Shown here piece by piece: positions 41,600 through 51,076 of a stretch of 64,000 bases of DNA. The position numbers and the translations under genes are program-made. Numbering within the stretch: the stretch's first letter is position 1; every line of letters starts with the position of its first letter. Below the pieces are notes generated by a model. The model searched no databases, was not told where the DNA came from, and saw only the letters and a program-made list of their open reading frames with translations. The stretch is from Anaerolineae bacterium (lineage in GTDB: Bacteria > Chloroflexota > Anaerolineae > 4572-78 > J111): positions 158,348 to 222,347 of the forward strand of contig JAHDWA010000011.1 in NCBI GenBank assembly GCA_023382535.1. The letters are read 5' to 3'.

Positions 41600-43300
41600 A
41601 TGTTCGATACCCTGCCCCAAGAAGCGGCCCCCATGAGCCAGTGGTCATGGTCGCAAATCGAGCCGTATTACCATGACCTGGCGACCCGCACCCTAAGTAA
41701 GGCCACGGTGGAGTCCTTTCTAAGCGATTGGACGCGCTTGAGTGAGCGGGTAGACGAAGTACACCAGCGGCTCTACATTGCCACGACCCTCAACACGGCT
41801 GATCACGAGTCAGAGCGGCGGTTTCATACATTTCTGGATAAAATTTACCCGGCGGCGGAGGATGCCGAGCAGCGCCTCAAAGAAAAGTTTTTGAACAGCG
41901 GTCTGGAGCCGGCCGGTTTTGAGCTGCCTCTGCAAAGAATGCGGGCTGAAGCGGTGCTTTTTCGCCCGGCCAACCTGCCCCTGTTTACGGAGGAGCAGAA
42001 ACTGTCGGCCCAATACGATAAGCTTGTCGGCGGCCAAACAGTCCAGTGGGAGGGGCAGGAACTGACCCTGTCGCAGTTGCACCCGGTCTATCAGGAGACT
42101 GAACGGACCCGGCGCGAACAGGCCTGGCGGCTGAGCGCCGAGCGCCAACTGGCCGACCGGGAGGCCATCAACGGGCTGTGGCAAAATTTTTTGGGGCTGC
42201 GCCAGCAAGTGACGGCGAATACCGGCCTGAAAGATTATCGCGCTTTTCGCTGGCAACAACTGCACCGCTTCGATTATACCCCGGCTGACTGTTTTCGCTT
42301 CCATGAGGCCATCGAGGCCGAGGTTGTCCCGGTGGCCCAACGCATCTACGAAAAACGCCGCCAGCGCCTGGGAGTTGCCTCACTACGCCCCTGGGATTTG
42401 GAGGTAGACCCGCTGGACCGGTCCCCCCTGCGCCCCTTTACCGATGTGACAGAACTGCAAACAAAAAGCGCCGCGATATTTCATCGCCTTGACCCCCGGT
42501 TAGGCGCTTATTTCGACATCATGCGGAGTGAAGGTTTGCTTGATCTGGACAATCGAAAAAATAAAGCGCCGGGTGGATATTGTAATGCCCTGGCGGCAGC
42601 CAAACGTCCCTTTATTTTTATGAACGCAGTCGGGCTGCACGACGACGTGCAGACCATGCTGCACGAAGCCGGCCACGCCTTCCATGTCTTTGAAAGCAGC
42701 TCTCTGCCTTACTACCAGCAGCTCCAGGTGGGCGAGGAATTTGGCGAAGTCGCATCTATGACGATGGAATTTCTCGGCGCGCCTTACCTCTCTACGGCGG
42801 ACGGGTTTTACAGCCAGGCTGAAGCCGCTCGCGCCCGGATCGAGCACCTGGAAGGCAGCATCCTCTTCTGGCCTTACATGGCGGTGGTGGATGCTTTTCA
42901 GCACTGGGTTTATGAAAACCCGGCGCTGGCGCTCGACCCGGCTCAGTGCGATGCCCGCTGGGCGGCTTTGTGGCAGCGTTTCATGCCTGGTGTGGATTGG
43001 AACGGGCTGGAGCAGGAAATGATGACCGGCTGGCAGCGCAAGCTCCACATTTCCCAGGTCCCCTTCTACTATATCGAGTACGGCCTGGCTCAATTAGGAG
43101 CCGTGCAAGTCTGGCATAATTCTCTGACCGACGAAGCCGGGGCCGTCGCCAGCTATCGCCGGGCGCTGGCTTTGGGAGGTACAGTCTCGCTGCCCAAACT
43201 TTATGCTGTTGCCGGAGCCAAATTCGCCTTCGATGCGCCGACGCTGCGGGCGGCGATCAAGTTAATGGAAGAAACCATTACTACCCTGGAAGCAGTTTGA
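41600..43300 (+). CDS. M3-family oligoendopeptidase (PepF-like)
   Basis: 566 residues. HEAGHAFHV near residue 355 is the zinc HExxH site, and the downstream Glu is in EEFGEVASMTMEFLG. It degrades short peptides in the cytoplasm. CAGGAG lies 7 nt before ATG. It ends 6 nt before the convergent MFS gene with no visible terminator. Confidence 0.93.
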   Translation: MFDTLPQEAAPMSQWSWSQIEPYYHDLATRTLSKATVESFLSDWTRLSERVDEVHQRLYIATTLNTADHESERRFHTFLDKIYPAAEDAEQRLKEKFLNSGLEPAGFELPLQRMRAEAVLFRPANLPLFTEEQKLSAQYDKLVGGQTVQWEGQELTLSQLHPVYQETERTRREQAWRLSAERQLADREAINGLWQNFLGLRQQVTANTGLKDYRAFRWQQLHRFDYTPADCFRFHEAIEAEVVPVAQRIYEKRRQRLGVASLRPWDLEVDPLDRSPLRPFTDVTELQTKSAAIFHRLDPRLGAYFDIMRSEGLLDLDNRKNKAPGGYCNALAAAKRPFIFMNAVGLHDDVQTMLHEAGHAFHVFESSSLPYYQQLQVGEEFGEVASMTMEFLGAPYLSTADGFYSQAEAARARIEHLEGSILFWPYMAVVDAFQHWVYENPALALDPAQCDARWAALWQRFMPGVDWNGLEQEMMTGWQRKLHISQVPFYYIEYGLAQLGAVQVWHNSLTDEAGAVASYRRALALGGTVSLPKLYAVAGAKFAFDAPTLRAAIKLMEETITTLEAV

Positions 43301-43306
43301 CCGGTT

Positions 43307-44647
43307 TCAGTTGACTTTTTCCGATTGGGCTAAAATCGGGTCAAGGATAACCGATTGCCAACGGGGTTCTTTAACCTGCCCATAGAGCAAGGCCAGGGCG
43401 AGCAAGTTGATACCAGCGCTCAGTGCAAACAGCCAGCTATAACTGAACTCGGCTAACCAGCCGCCCAAAAGCGGAGCAACAGTGCTGGCTATCCCGACTG
43501 CGGTATTGGTGATGCCGATGTAGGTGGGACGATGGGCCGGCCTGGAAAATTCCAGGATAATGAGAATACCCGAAACGATGGTGATGCCATACGCCATGCC
43601 CCAACCCGCAAAGATAAGATAGTACCACGCGGCGGATGGGGCTAACCAGGCCAGGGTAAAAGCTAAAACGGCGGCGATTCCTCCGATCTCAAGCGATAAT
43701 TTGTGCCCAAAGCGATCGGCCAACAAGCCGGCCAGCAGATTACCGGCTGTCTGCCCCAGGAGCAGGGCCGCGGTGTAAAGGGCAACCGTACTGTCTGGCA
43801 CGTGCCAGCGTTCAATAGCGGCGATGGTAATGAAGCCAGCGCCCAGACCGCCCAGAGATAGTAACAATCGGGCCTGCAGGAAGGCGCGAAAGTTATGATC
43901 GCGCTGGAGGATGTGGGCCAACTTGGTCCAAAATTGGCCTGCATCGGGTGCTGCAGAGGGCGCAGGTTGGACGGGTTCGCGGGTCAATGCCAAAAAACCC
44001 CAGCTTAGATTAATTGCCAGCGCAGCGAAGAGAAATAGATAGACAAAATTAAGGGGGAAAGGGGTTGCCTCCAAGAGTGAACTGCTAAAGAGGGCGCCTA
44101 TCGTACCCACGCCGGTGCCGGCAAAAGTGGTGATACCGAAGAATCGTCCTCGCCGGTTCACCGGAAAACAGCGGCCAATGACATCCTGCCAGGCCGGGGC
44201 AACTAAGCCGGCTCCCAAACCATGCCAGATGTAGCCGATGAAAAAGAGAGTCAAGGCCAGGGTGGGAGATTGCAAGGCGACCAGGGGAGCCAACGGCCAC
44301 AAGAACATGGGCAGCCGTTCGGCAAAGAAGCCCAGATTGACCATCACCGGCTTTTTACGGGGTAATTTTTCGATGTGGCTGGCTGTCAGGATTTGAGGCA
44401 GGTACCAACTTGCCTGGGCGACGACGGCGACCAACCCGATGAGCAGCGGGTTGAGGCTTAGTTTGCTAATAAACAGTGGGACAATAGTAGTGGCCGAGGC
44501 GAAACTCATCCCGAACCAAAAAATTATCCCATCCAGCAGATTGACGGTGAAATTCCAACGGTAGTTCCGCTCCACCTCGGCGGCAATTTCGCTCTCGCTG
44601 CGCGGCAGCACCGGGCGGTCGAGTTGTAACAAACGGCGTATTGTCAT
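43307..44647 (-). CDS. MFS transporter
   Basis: 446 residues with about 12 hydrophobic segments; a cytoplasmic N-terminus rich in charged residues (MTIRRLLQLDRPVLPRSESE). Between helices 2 and 3 the usual GxxxDRxGRR loop is modified (SHIEKLPRKKPV), and the second-half loop is LLADRFGHKLS. A proton-driven or facilitated transporter of unknown substrate. No regulator adjacent. Confidence 0.85.
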   Translation of the reverse strand: MTIRRLLQLDRPVLPRSESEIAAEVERNYRWNFTVNLLDGIIFWFGMSFASATTIVPLFISKLSLNPLLIGLVAVVAQASWYLPQILTASHIEKLPRKKPVMVNLGFFAERLPMFLWPLAPLVALQSPTLALTLFFIGYIWHGLGAGLVAPAWQDVIGRCFPVNRRGRFFGITTFAGTGVGTIGALFSSSLLEATPFPLNFVYLFLFAALAINLSWGFLALTREPVQPAPSAAPDAGQFWTKLAHILQRDHNFRAFLQARLLLSLGGLGAGFITIAAIERWHVPDSTVALYTAALLLGQTAGNLLAGLLADRFGHKLSLEIGGIAAVLAFTLAWLAPSAAWYYLIFAGWGMAYGITIVSGILIILEFSRPAHRPTYIGITNTAVGIASTVAPLLGGWLAEFSYSWLFALSAGINLLALALLYGQVKEPRWQSVILDPILAQSEKVN

Positions 44648-44814
44648 CCTGCCAAATCCGGTTTGAGGTCCGAGACCCGTAATATGCCAGCCCTGTCAAC
44701 AAGGTGAGGTCAACGTCTCTTAATTTACCGCCTCAATTCGGCCAAGTCAATTTTCGCCAGCCCTTCAATTATCTCTTGCTAAATAATTGATTCTTTTACC
44801 AATGGAGTTTTGTC

Positions 44815-45162
44815 ATGAAATCTTTTTTACGCCTGGATGATCTTAGTATCCTCAGTGCGGCGGTGGGGTTATATCTATTGTGGGGAGGAAACTGGTGGCT
44901 GTTTGCCCTGTTCGCCATCCTGCCGGATGTTTCTCTCCTGGCCTACATCGGCTATGATGGCAGGAACCGCTGGCCGAGTCTTGTTTATAACACCTTCCAC
45001 ACCTACGCTCTGCCCATTGTAGGGTTGATTGTCTTCTGGTCGTTTCAACCTGTCTTTCTGTTGGGCTGGGTGGCTCATATCGCCGTGGACCGGTTAGTAG
45101 GGTACGGGTTCAAATCAGCCGCAGATTTTAAGCAGACTCATTTGCAGCAAATCAAAGGATAG
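44815..45162 (+). CDS. DUF4260 membrane protein
   Basis: 115 residues with three to four hydrophobic segments. DVSLLAYIGYDGRN, YNTFHTYALPI and the ending DRLVGYGFKSAADFKQTHLQ match the DUF4260 family. Function unknown. GGAG lies 8 nt before the ATG. Confidence 0.85.
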   Translation: MKSFLRLDDLSILSAAVGLYLLWGGNWWLFALFAILPDVSLLAYIGYDGRNRWPSLVYNTFHTYALPIVGLIVFWSFQPVFLLGWVAHIAVDRLVGYGFKSAADFKQTHLQQIKG

Positions 45163-45262
45163 ACCGGGCAAAAGGCCGTTACCTCTCTTTGATGAAATGA
45201 CAATAGTGGAATTATCTGATATAGTGATGACTCAATTTTTGAGCCTGAAAGAGAGCCGTGTT

Positions 45263-47014
45263 ATGGAACCACGTGTCTGGCACCAACATTATGACCCCAG
45301 TGTTCCCAGCTCAATTGATTATCCCTCCCAGGCGGTAGATCAATTTCTGCGCCAAACCGCCGAGAAATTTCCCGACCGGACTGCTATCATTTTCGGCGGG
45401 ATGGCGCCCCTGCTCGGCGAGCAGCACCGCCGGATGACTTACCGTGAACTCGATACGCTGGTAGATCGTTTTGCGGCCGGATTGCAGCAGACGGGTCTGC
45501 AAAAAGGAGAGCGGGTGGCGTTGTATCTGCCCAACTGTCCCCAATACGTGATTGCCTACTATGGCATCTTGCGGGCCGGAGGGATAGTGGTGCCCAGTAA
45601 TCCTCTCTATGTCGCCCGCGAAATTGAGCATCAATTGAAGGACTCGGGGGCGACCATAGCCGTAGTCTTGAGCCTGCTCTATCCCAATATCAAGCAGGTC
45701 CGCCCGCACACATCACTCAAGCAGGTTATTGTCACCAATATCAAAGAATATTTCCCTACCTCGCTCAAACTCTTGTTTACGCTGGCAAAAGAAAAGAAAG
45801 AAGGGCATCGCGTTGATATTGCCCACGATGCCGACACGACCTGGTTCCAGGATGTGGTGGCGACAGCCCCGGCTGCGCCTCAACCCGTCGAGATAGCCCC
45901 CGCAGATACGGCCGTGTTAATGTACACCGGCGGCACCACGGGCGTGCCGAAAGGCGCTCAGTTGACGCATGGCAATGTGGTGGCGAATGCCCTGCAATCA
46001 ACGGCCTGGCTGAGCGGGGCGGGCCAGTCGGATGGCCCTGAAATAATGCTGACCGCCCTGCCGCTCAGCCACAGTTACTCTATGACCGTCTGCATGAACC
46101 TGTCGGTGTTTGGCGGCCATACCCAGATTATCATCCCCAACCCCCGCGACATGAACCACCTGCTCAACGCCATCAACCGGCACCGGCCAACCTACCTGCC
46201 GGGTGTGCCGGCCCTTTACACCGCTATTATCAATCACCGCGATGTCAAAGCGGATAAGTACGATCTCAAATCAATTCGTGCCTGTATTAGCGGCGCGGCG
46301 GGCCTGCCGGTCGAGGTCCAAACTCAATTCCAGCGGATCACCGGCGGCCGGCTGGTGGAAGGCTTTGGCTTGAGCGAGACTTCGCCGGTGGCAGTCGGTA
46401 ATCCATTGGGCAGCGGCGGACGTACCGGTTCGATCGGGGTTCCCATTTCTGATACAGACATCAAAATTATGGACCCTGACACCGAGGAAACCGAGTTAGG
46501 CCCTAACCAACCCGGCGTACTGTGCATCCACGGCCCGCAGGTGATGAAGGGTTACTGGAACATGCCCACCGAGACAGCTAATGCCCTGCGGCGGCACGCC
46601 GACGGCAAAATCTGGCTGCACACCGGCGATATCGCCGAAATGAGTGAGGACGGCTTTTTGCGGGTGGTGGACCGCAAAAAAGATTTGATCCTGGCCTCAG
46701 GCGGGTTTAATGTCTATCCGCGTGACATTGAGGAACGGCTGTACGAGCATCCTAAAGTGCTGGAGGCAGCGGCGATTGGCGTACCGGTCGGCGCAGACAA
46801 CCAGCGGGCCAAAGCTTTTGTGGTGCTCAAGCCGGGCCAAACGGCGACCCCTGAGGAAATTATTGCCTGGTGTCAGGAAGGACTGGCCAGGTACAAGGTA
46901 CCCAAGCACATTGAGTTCCGCACGGAACTGCCCAAGACGATGGTCGGCAAGATCCTGCGCCGCCAGTTGATTGAGGAAGAAGAAAAGAGGGAGAAAGAGG
47001 CAGTGGTTAAGTGA
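45263..47014 (+). CDS. fadD: Long-chain acyl-CoA ligase (AMP-forming)
   Basis: About 583 residues from ATG 45263, where the family alignment (EPRVWHQHYDPSVP) begins; earlier in-frame ATGs exist at 45197 and 45227. The AMP-binding P-loop is YTGGTTGVPKGAQLTH; GFGLSETSPV, TGDIAEM and the C-terminal Lys (KTMVGKILRR) are present. It activates fatty acids with ATP and CoA. Upstream of methylmalonyl-CoA mutase, consistent with oxidation of odd or branched chains, though a 264-nt gap separates them. Exact chain preference unknown. Confidence 0.92.
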   Translation: MEPRVWHQHYDPSVPSSIDYPSQAVDQFLRQTAEKFPDRTAIIFGGMAPLLGEQHRRMTYRELDTLVDRFAAGLQQTGLQKGERVALYLPNCPQYVIAYYGILRAGGIVVPSNPLYVAREIEHQLKDSGATIAVVLSLLYPNIKQVRPHTSLKQVIVTNIKEYFPTSLKLLFTLAKEKKEGHRVDIAHDADTTWFQDVVATAPAAPQPVEIAPADTAVLMYTGGTTGVPKGAQLTHGNVVANALQSTAWLSGAGQSDGPEIMLTALPLSHSYSMTVCMNLSVFGGHTQIIIPNPRDMNHLLNAINRHRPTYLPGVPALYTAIINHRDVKADKYDLKSIRACISGAAGLPVEVQTQFQRITGGRLVEGFGLSETSPVAVGNPLGSGGRTGSIGVPISDTDIKIMDPDTEETELGPNQPGVLCIHGPQVMKGYWNMPTETANALRRHADGKIWLHTGDIAEMSEDGFLRVVDRKKDLILASGGFNVYPRDIEERLYEHPKVLEAAAIGVPVGADNQRAKAFVVLKPGQTATPEEIIAWCQEGLARYKVPKHIEFRTELPKTMVGKILRRQLIEEEEKREKEAVVK

Positions 47015-47086
47015 CGGGATTCGGATTCGGACTTTTTATTTAGCGGGCTTTCTCTTTATTTGGTACAGTTTAGCTAAGCGATTATA

Positions 47087-47243
47087 ATGACATCAAATCC
47101 CTTCCTCCGGGCCGCCCGCCAACGTCTGCATGAATTTGCCGAAGAGGTGCGACGTGGCGCCTGAGGTTTTCTGGCGTAAGCTCACCTACTTGCGCCAGAT
47201 TTTGGCCGATTTAGCTCCATTATTTGATGACAAAACGCCATAG
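47087..47243 (+). pseudogene. Relic resembling a MntA-HepT toxin-antitoxin pair
   Basis: Two tiny overlapping frames: ATG 47087-47164 (25 aa, FLRAARQRLHEFAEEVRRGA) and GTG 47154-47243 (29 aa, MAPEVFWRKLTYLRQILADL). The second looks like the first helix of a HepT (DUF86) toxin, and the first like a helical antitoxin tail, with the 11-nt overlap typical of such pairs. Both are cut far short. I infer a deletion remnant; too short to be sure. Confidence 0.35.
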
Positions 47244-47278
47244 GAGGAACCGCTGCTGCTATCAAAGGAGTATTCTTA

Positions 47279-48943
47279 ATGGCGAATTCGATCACTAAAA
47301 ACAAAGAAATTTGGCAGGAACAAAAACTCAACCCGGCCCTGGCCCACGCGCCGGAACGGCAGGAGAAGTTTGTTACGACTTCCGACATTGAGATCGAGCG
47401 GCTGTACCTCCCCAGCGAGGAGACCGCCGACGGCTACCTGGACCAGCTCGGCTTTCCGGGCGAGTATCCCTTCACCCGGGGCGTCCAGCCGACCATGTAC
47501 CGGGGCCGCTTTTGGACCATGCGCCAGTATGCCGGTTTTGGCAGCGCCGAAGAAACCAACCAGCGCTTCAAGTATTTACTGGAACAGGGGCAAACCGGGC
47601 TGAGCGTCGCCTTTGATTTGCCCACCCAGATTGGTTATGATGCCGATGACCCGCTGGCCGAAGGCGAAGTAGGCAAGGTCGGCGTGTCTATCTCCTCGCT
47701 GGAAGATATGGAAACGCTCTTAGACGGCATTCCCCTGGACAAAGTCTCCACCAGCATGACGATCAATGCCCCGGCCTCGGTTCTGCTGGCGATGTACATT
47801 GCCGTCGGCAAAAAGCAGGGTGTGCCGCCGGAAAAGCTGCGCGGCACGGTGCAGAATGACATCCTCAAGGAGTACATCGCCCGGGGTACCTATATCTTTC
47901 CCCCCAAACCTTCCATGCGGCTGATCACCGATATTATGGGCTACTGCAAGGTTTGTTTGCCGCATTGGAACGTCATTTCAATCAGCGGCTACCATATCCG
48001 CGAAGCCGGCAGCAGCGCCGCCCAGGAGGTTGCTTTTACCCTGGCCAACGGCATTGCTTATGTCCAGGCGGCGCTGGAGGCCGGGCTGGATGTGGATGAG
48101 TTTGGCGGTCAGCTTTCCTTCTTTTTCAATGCCCACAACAACCTCTTTGAAGAAGTGGCCAAGTTCCGGGCCGCTCGCCGTTTATGGGCCAAAATTATGC
48201 GCGAGCGCTTTGGGGCCAGGCGGGAAAAATCGTGCATGCTGCGTTTTCACTCCCAGACCGGCGGCAGCACCCTGACCGCCCAGCAGCCCCTGAATAACGT
48301 CGTGCGGGTGGCAATGCAGGCCCTGGCGGCGGTGCTGGGCGGAACGCAGTCCCTCCACACCAATTCGATGGATGAAGCCCTGGCCCTGCCCACCGAAGAG
48401 GCGGTGCAGGTTGCCTTACGCACCCAGCAAATCATCGCCTACGAAAGCGGGGTGGCCGATACGGTTGATCCCCTGGCCGGAAGTTACTTTGTCGAGGATT
48501 TGACGGACCAACTCGAAGCGAAGACCGCGGCTTACCTCGCCAGGATTGACGAGTTGGGCGGCGCCCTGGCGGCGATTGAGCAAGGTTACATTCAGCGCGA
48601 AATCCAGGAGTCGGCTTATCGTTACCAGCGGGCTGTCGAGCGCAAGCAAAATATCATCGTCGGGGTGAATAAATTTACGGTTAAAGAAGAAACGCAGCCC
48701 GAACTTCTGCGGGTTGATGAAAGTGTAGCCCAAAAACAACGGGAGCGATTAATTGCGCTGCGCCAGCGGCGGGACTGGGCAGCCGTGCAACAAACTCTGG
48801 ACAATCTTCAAAAGGCAGCAGGGGGCAGTGAGAATCTGATGCCCTTTATCATCGCCGCCGTCGAAGCTTATGCCACTACCGGCGAAATCTGTCACGCCCT
48901 CAGGAAAGTTTGGGGAGAGTACCGCCCACCGGTATTGCTGTAG
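47279..48943 (+). CDS. Methylmalonyl-CoA mutase, large catalytic chain without B12 domain
   Basis: 554 residues. The TIM-barrel substrate domain is complete: [16 protein letters not shown], [52 protein letters not shown]. It stops before the cobalamin-binding domain (no DxHxxG), so a separate small subunit must supply B12. That gene is not in this window. It isomerises methylmalonyl-CoA and succinyl-CoA. AAAGGAG lies before ATG. The epimerase follows by 71 nt, forming a propionyl-CoA pathway unit. Confidence 0.93.
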   Translation: MANSITKNKEIWQEQKLNPALAHAPERQEKFVTTSDIEIERLYLPSEETADGYLDQLGFPGEYPFTRGVQPTMYRGRFWTMRQYAGFGSAEETNQRFKYLLEQGQTGLSVAFDLPTQIGYDADDPLAEGEVGKVGVSISSLEDMETLLDGIPLDKVSTSMTINAPASVLLAMYIAVGKKQGVPPEKLRGTVQNDILKEYIARGTYIFPPKPSMRLITDIMGYCKVCLPHWNVISISGYHIREAGSSAAQEVAFTLANGIAYVQAALEAGLDVDEFGGQLSFFFNAHNNLFEEVAKFRAARRLWAKIMRERFGARREKSCMLRFHSQTGGSTLTAQQPLNNVVRVAMQALAAVLGGTQSLHTNSMDEALALPTEEAVQVALRTQQIIAYESGVADTVDPLAGSYFVEDLTDQLEAKTAAYLARIDELGGALAAIEQGYIQREIQESAYRYQRAVERKQNIIVGVNKFTVKEETQPELLRVDESVAQKQRERLIALRQRRDWAAVQQTLDNLQKAAGGSENLMPFIIAAVEAYATTGEICHALRKVWGEYRPPVLL

Positions 48944-49014
48944 GAGATGGAGTCCAAAGCGAAGCTTTGCCGAGTTAGGTTTACCCGCTTATTGATGAGG
49001 AACAGGCTGAGGTC

Positions 49015-49416
49015 ATGAGTGTCAAAGTAAATCATATCGCCATCGTGGTCGAAGATATTGAAAGAGCATTGGGCGTTTACCGGGATGTGCTCGGTTTGCC
49101 CCTGGAACACATCGCCGAGGAGCCGGCGGAACAGGTCCGGGTTGCTTTTTTACCGGCGGCCAACGGCGAAATCGAGTTGATCCAACCGACGACAGACGAC
49201 TCCGGCGTAGCCAAATTTTTGAGCAAAAAAGGCGAGGGCCTGCACCATATCTGTCTGGAAGTTGACAGCATCGAAGCGGCCACAGCGGAGATGGCCGCCC
49301 GCGGGTTGGAAGTGCTGGGCCAGGTCCGGACCAACCAGCGCGGCGAAAAATATATCTTCATTCACCCCAAATCAGCGCACGGCGTACTGCTTGAGTTGTA
49401 TGAGCGGCCGGGGTAA
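49015..49416 (+). CDS. mce: Methylmalonyl-CoA epimerase
   Basis: 133 residues, vicinal-oxygen-chelate fold. H7 in NHIAIVVEDIERAL, HHICLEVD and the Glu in VLLELYE are metal ligands. It converts (S)- to (R)-methylmalonyl-CoA for the mutase encoded directly upstream. Confidence 0.93.
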   Translation: MSVKVNHIAIVVEDIERALGVYRDVLGLPLEHIAEEPAEQVRVAFLPAANGEIELIQPTTDDSGVAKFLSKKGEGLHHICLEVDSIEAATAEMAARGLEVLGQVRTNQRGEKYIFIHPKSAHGVLLELYERPG

Positions 49417-49417
49417 A

Positions 49418-49472
49418 CGTGCTGCGTATTGCGTACTGCGTAAAATAAGTGGAAGACGCAACACGCAACACG
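49418..49472. repeat. Hairpin after mce, GCGT family
   Basis: A 17-nt arm at 49418-49434 faces ACGCAACACGCAACACG (49456-49472) with two mismatches. It begins right after the mce stop and could end that transcript. Confidence 0.65.
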
Positions 49473-49499
49473 AACCTAAAATTACTGTCAGGAAGCAAA

Positions 49500-49853
49500 T
49501 TGTATAATCTCTTCAGCTACCTTCAACGCCTTGGCCGCTTCTGGCAAAAACCCGCCGATGTGCCCCGGCACTGTATTTTCGATAAACGCTTCGGCTGTGC
49601 TATTCCTTACCCCATCCCTACCGAGAGCCTGGGCACTTCTTTTGATTTGCAGGCGATGGCCAGTAACTGCGGCTATGCCGGCGGCGAGGGCAATTGGTGG
49701 CACATTCATCACTCGGCCCCGGCTTTTCATGGGGGGATGGCGCAAAGCTGTTCCCACAGCTACCGGCCGGGCCGGGCGAAACAGGCCAGGCCCTGCAAAT
49801 GTGAAAAGATGGAGCTGTGGCAGGAGAAAATCAAAACGTATGCTCAGCGTTGA
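49500..49853 (+). CDS. Small Cys/His-rich protein of unknown function
   Basis: About 117 residues from TTG 49500 (AGGAAG upstream); the frame also opens at GTG 49449 inside the hairpin, so the start is uncertain. Codon use matches neighbouring genes, unlike the overlapping frame. It contains RHCIF, FGCAI, SNCGYAGG, WWHIHHS, QSCSHS and KCEKMELW, enough Cys and His for a metal site or disulfides. No signal peptide or membrane segment. Family not recognised. It overlaps the next small gene by 14 nt, suggesting translational coupling. Confidence 0.5.
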   Translation: MYNLFSYLQRLGRFWQKPADVPRHCIFDKRFGCAIPYPIPTESLGTSFDLQAMASNCGYAGGEGNWWHIHHSAPAFHGGMAQSCSHSYRPGRAKQARPCKCEKMELWQEKIKTYAQR

Positions 49854-49968
49854 TGAACGCCAGTTTGAGTTAGGCTACACCCCGATTGCCTGCGCCTTGA
49901 TGGTTTCCGTGGCCGGCTGCGCGCTGGTTTCACTGCTGGCCGCGCTTTGGTTCTTCTTTTTCAGGTAG
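49840..49968 (+). CDS. 42-residue single-span membrane protein
   Basis: ATG 49840 lies inside the end of the preceding gene. The protein begins MLSVDERQFELGYTP and then has one hydrophobic helix ending WFFFFR. CAGGAG is 13 nt upstream, so coupling to the upstream gene is more likely than independent start. It is followed 9 nt later by the GTG of the TIM-barrel gene. Function unknown. Confidence 0.5.
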   Translation: MLSVDERQFELGYTPIACALMVSVAGCALVSLLAALWFFFFR

Positions 49969-49977
49969 CACCCGGCG

Positions 49978-50847
49978 GTGAACATTCCCGTTATTCTCTC
50001 GACCGGTTCGCTCTATCACTTTGATATTGACACCGTGATGACTCTGGCCGCCGAAGCGGGTTTTGCCGGCCTGGAACTGCTGGTTGACGGGCGGCGCGAA
50101 ACCTACCATCCGGCCCATCTCGAAAAACTGATGGCTCACCACCACCTGCCGATTTTGGCCGTCCACAGCCCTTTTGCCACTTTTCCGCCACCCTGGCCCC
50201 GCGACCCGGTCAGCCGCATTCAACAAAGCGTTCGCCTGGCCAAGGCACTGGGAGCACAGACCGTAGTGGTTCATCCGCCCATACGCTGGGTGCGGGTGCG
50301 GGGATTGGTGCAGGCTCCACAGCGGATATGGAAACTCTCGCTGCCGCTGCCATGGGCCGGTCCGGGGCATTTGGGCCGGTGGCTCCAGCAGGAGTTACCG
50401 GCTTTTCAGGCCCAGACCCAGGTAAAAATCGCGGTGGAAAATATGCCGCGCCGCTGGGTTGGTCCCTGGCAGTTGGAACCTTACCATTTCAACAACGCCT
50501 CTGAGTTGAATCAATTTCCCTACCTCACCCTCGATACAACCCATGTCGGCACCTGGCGGGAGGATTTGCTCCATTTTTACCGGCAGGTCAAAGCCAGAGT
50601 AGCCCACGTTCATCTCTCCAATTACAACGGCCGCGAACACCAACTGCTCCATAACGGCCGGCTGCCCCTGGCGGCTCTTCTAGCTGAGTTGGCCCACGAT
50701 AATTTTGATGGCCTCGTTTCCCTGGAACTGGGGCCAATCAGCCTGCAAGCCGATGACGAAATCAAACTCAAACAAAATCTGCAAGACAGCCTGGTCTTTT
50801 GCCAACAGGCGCTCACCTCCTCAAGACTGCCTGACCCTAATTTTTGA
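49978..50847 (+). CDS. Sugar phosphate isomerase/AP endonuclease-like TIM barrel protein
   Basis: 289 residues from GTG 49978. The AP2Ec/xylose isomerase-like barrel is visible: GFAGLELLVDG, VHSPF, VVVHPP, VENMPRR, LDTTHVG, HVHLSNYN, LVSLELGP. Metal ligands are probably the Glu and His of VENM, DTTH and HVHLSN. The family includes isomerases, epimerases and endonuclease IV; substrate unknown. Likely cotranscribed with the two small genes before it. Confidence 0.8.
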   Translation: MNIPVILSTGSLYHFDIDTVMTLAAEAGFAGLELLVDGRRETYHPAHLEKLMAHHHLPILAVHSPFATFPPPWPRDPVSRIQQSVRLAKALGAQTVVVHPPIRWVRVRGLVQAPQRIWKLSLPLPWAGPGHLGRWLQQELPAFQAQTQVKIAVENMPRRWVGPWQLEPYHFNNASELNQFPYLTLDTTHVGTWREDLLHFYRQVKARVAHVHLSNYNGREHQLLHNGRLPLAALLAELAHDNFDGLVSLELGPISLQADDEIKLKQNLQDSLVFCQQALTSSRLPDPNF

Positions 50848-51076
50848 AATTACGTAGTACTCCGTTCCTAGCTAACTCAAACTAATTTCAAACTTGGTTG
50901 TGTTATACTTTACAGTATTAAGATGCGCTAAAATCGTAATGGAAACTTAATTGGAGAATTCTAACTTTTGTGATAAGCTAGGCTCAGAGTTATTCAAACA
51001 GGGGGCCTGCCGTTGGGAGATGGCGGGCGCTTCGTCAAGAGATTTTACATTCCAATTTCGCTTTGTAGTGGAGTAA

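Noticed and set aside
49531..49839. The +1 frame from 49531 as part of a 145-aa protein ending in the membrane helix
   Set aside because: Its first 100 residues are an Arg/Pro/Ala-rich shadow of the Cys/His-rich gene; only the last 42 residues look real.
50848..51076. Known structured RNA upstream of the cyclase gene
   Set aside because: No aptamer-like conserved core; only a short GCCTGCCG...GGCGGGC pairing, too weak to call.
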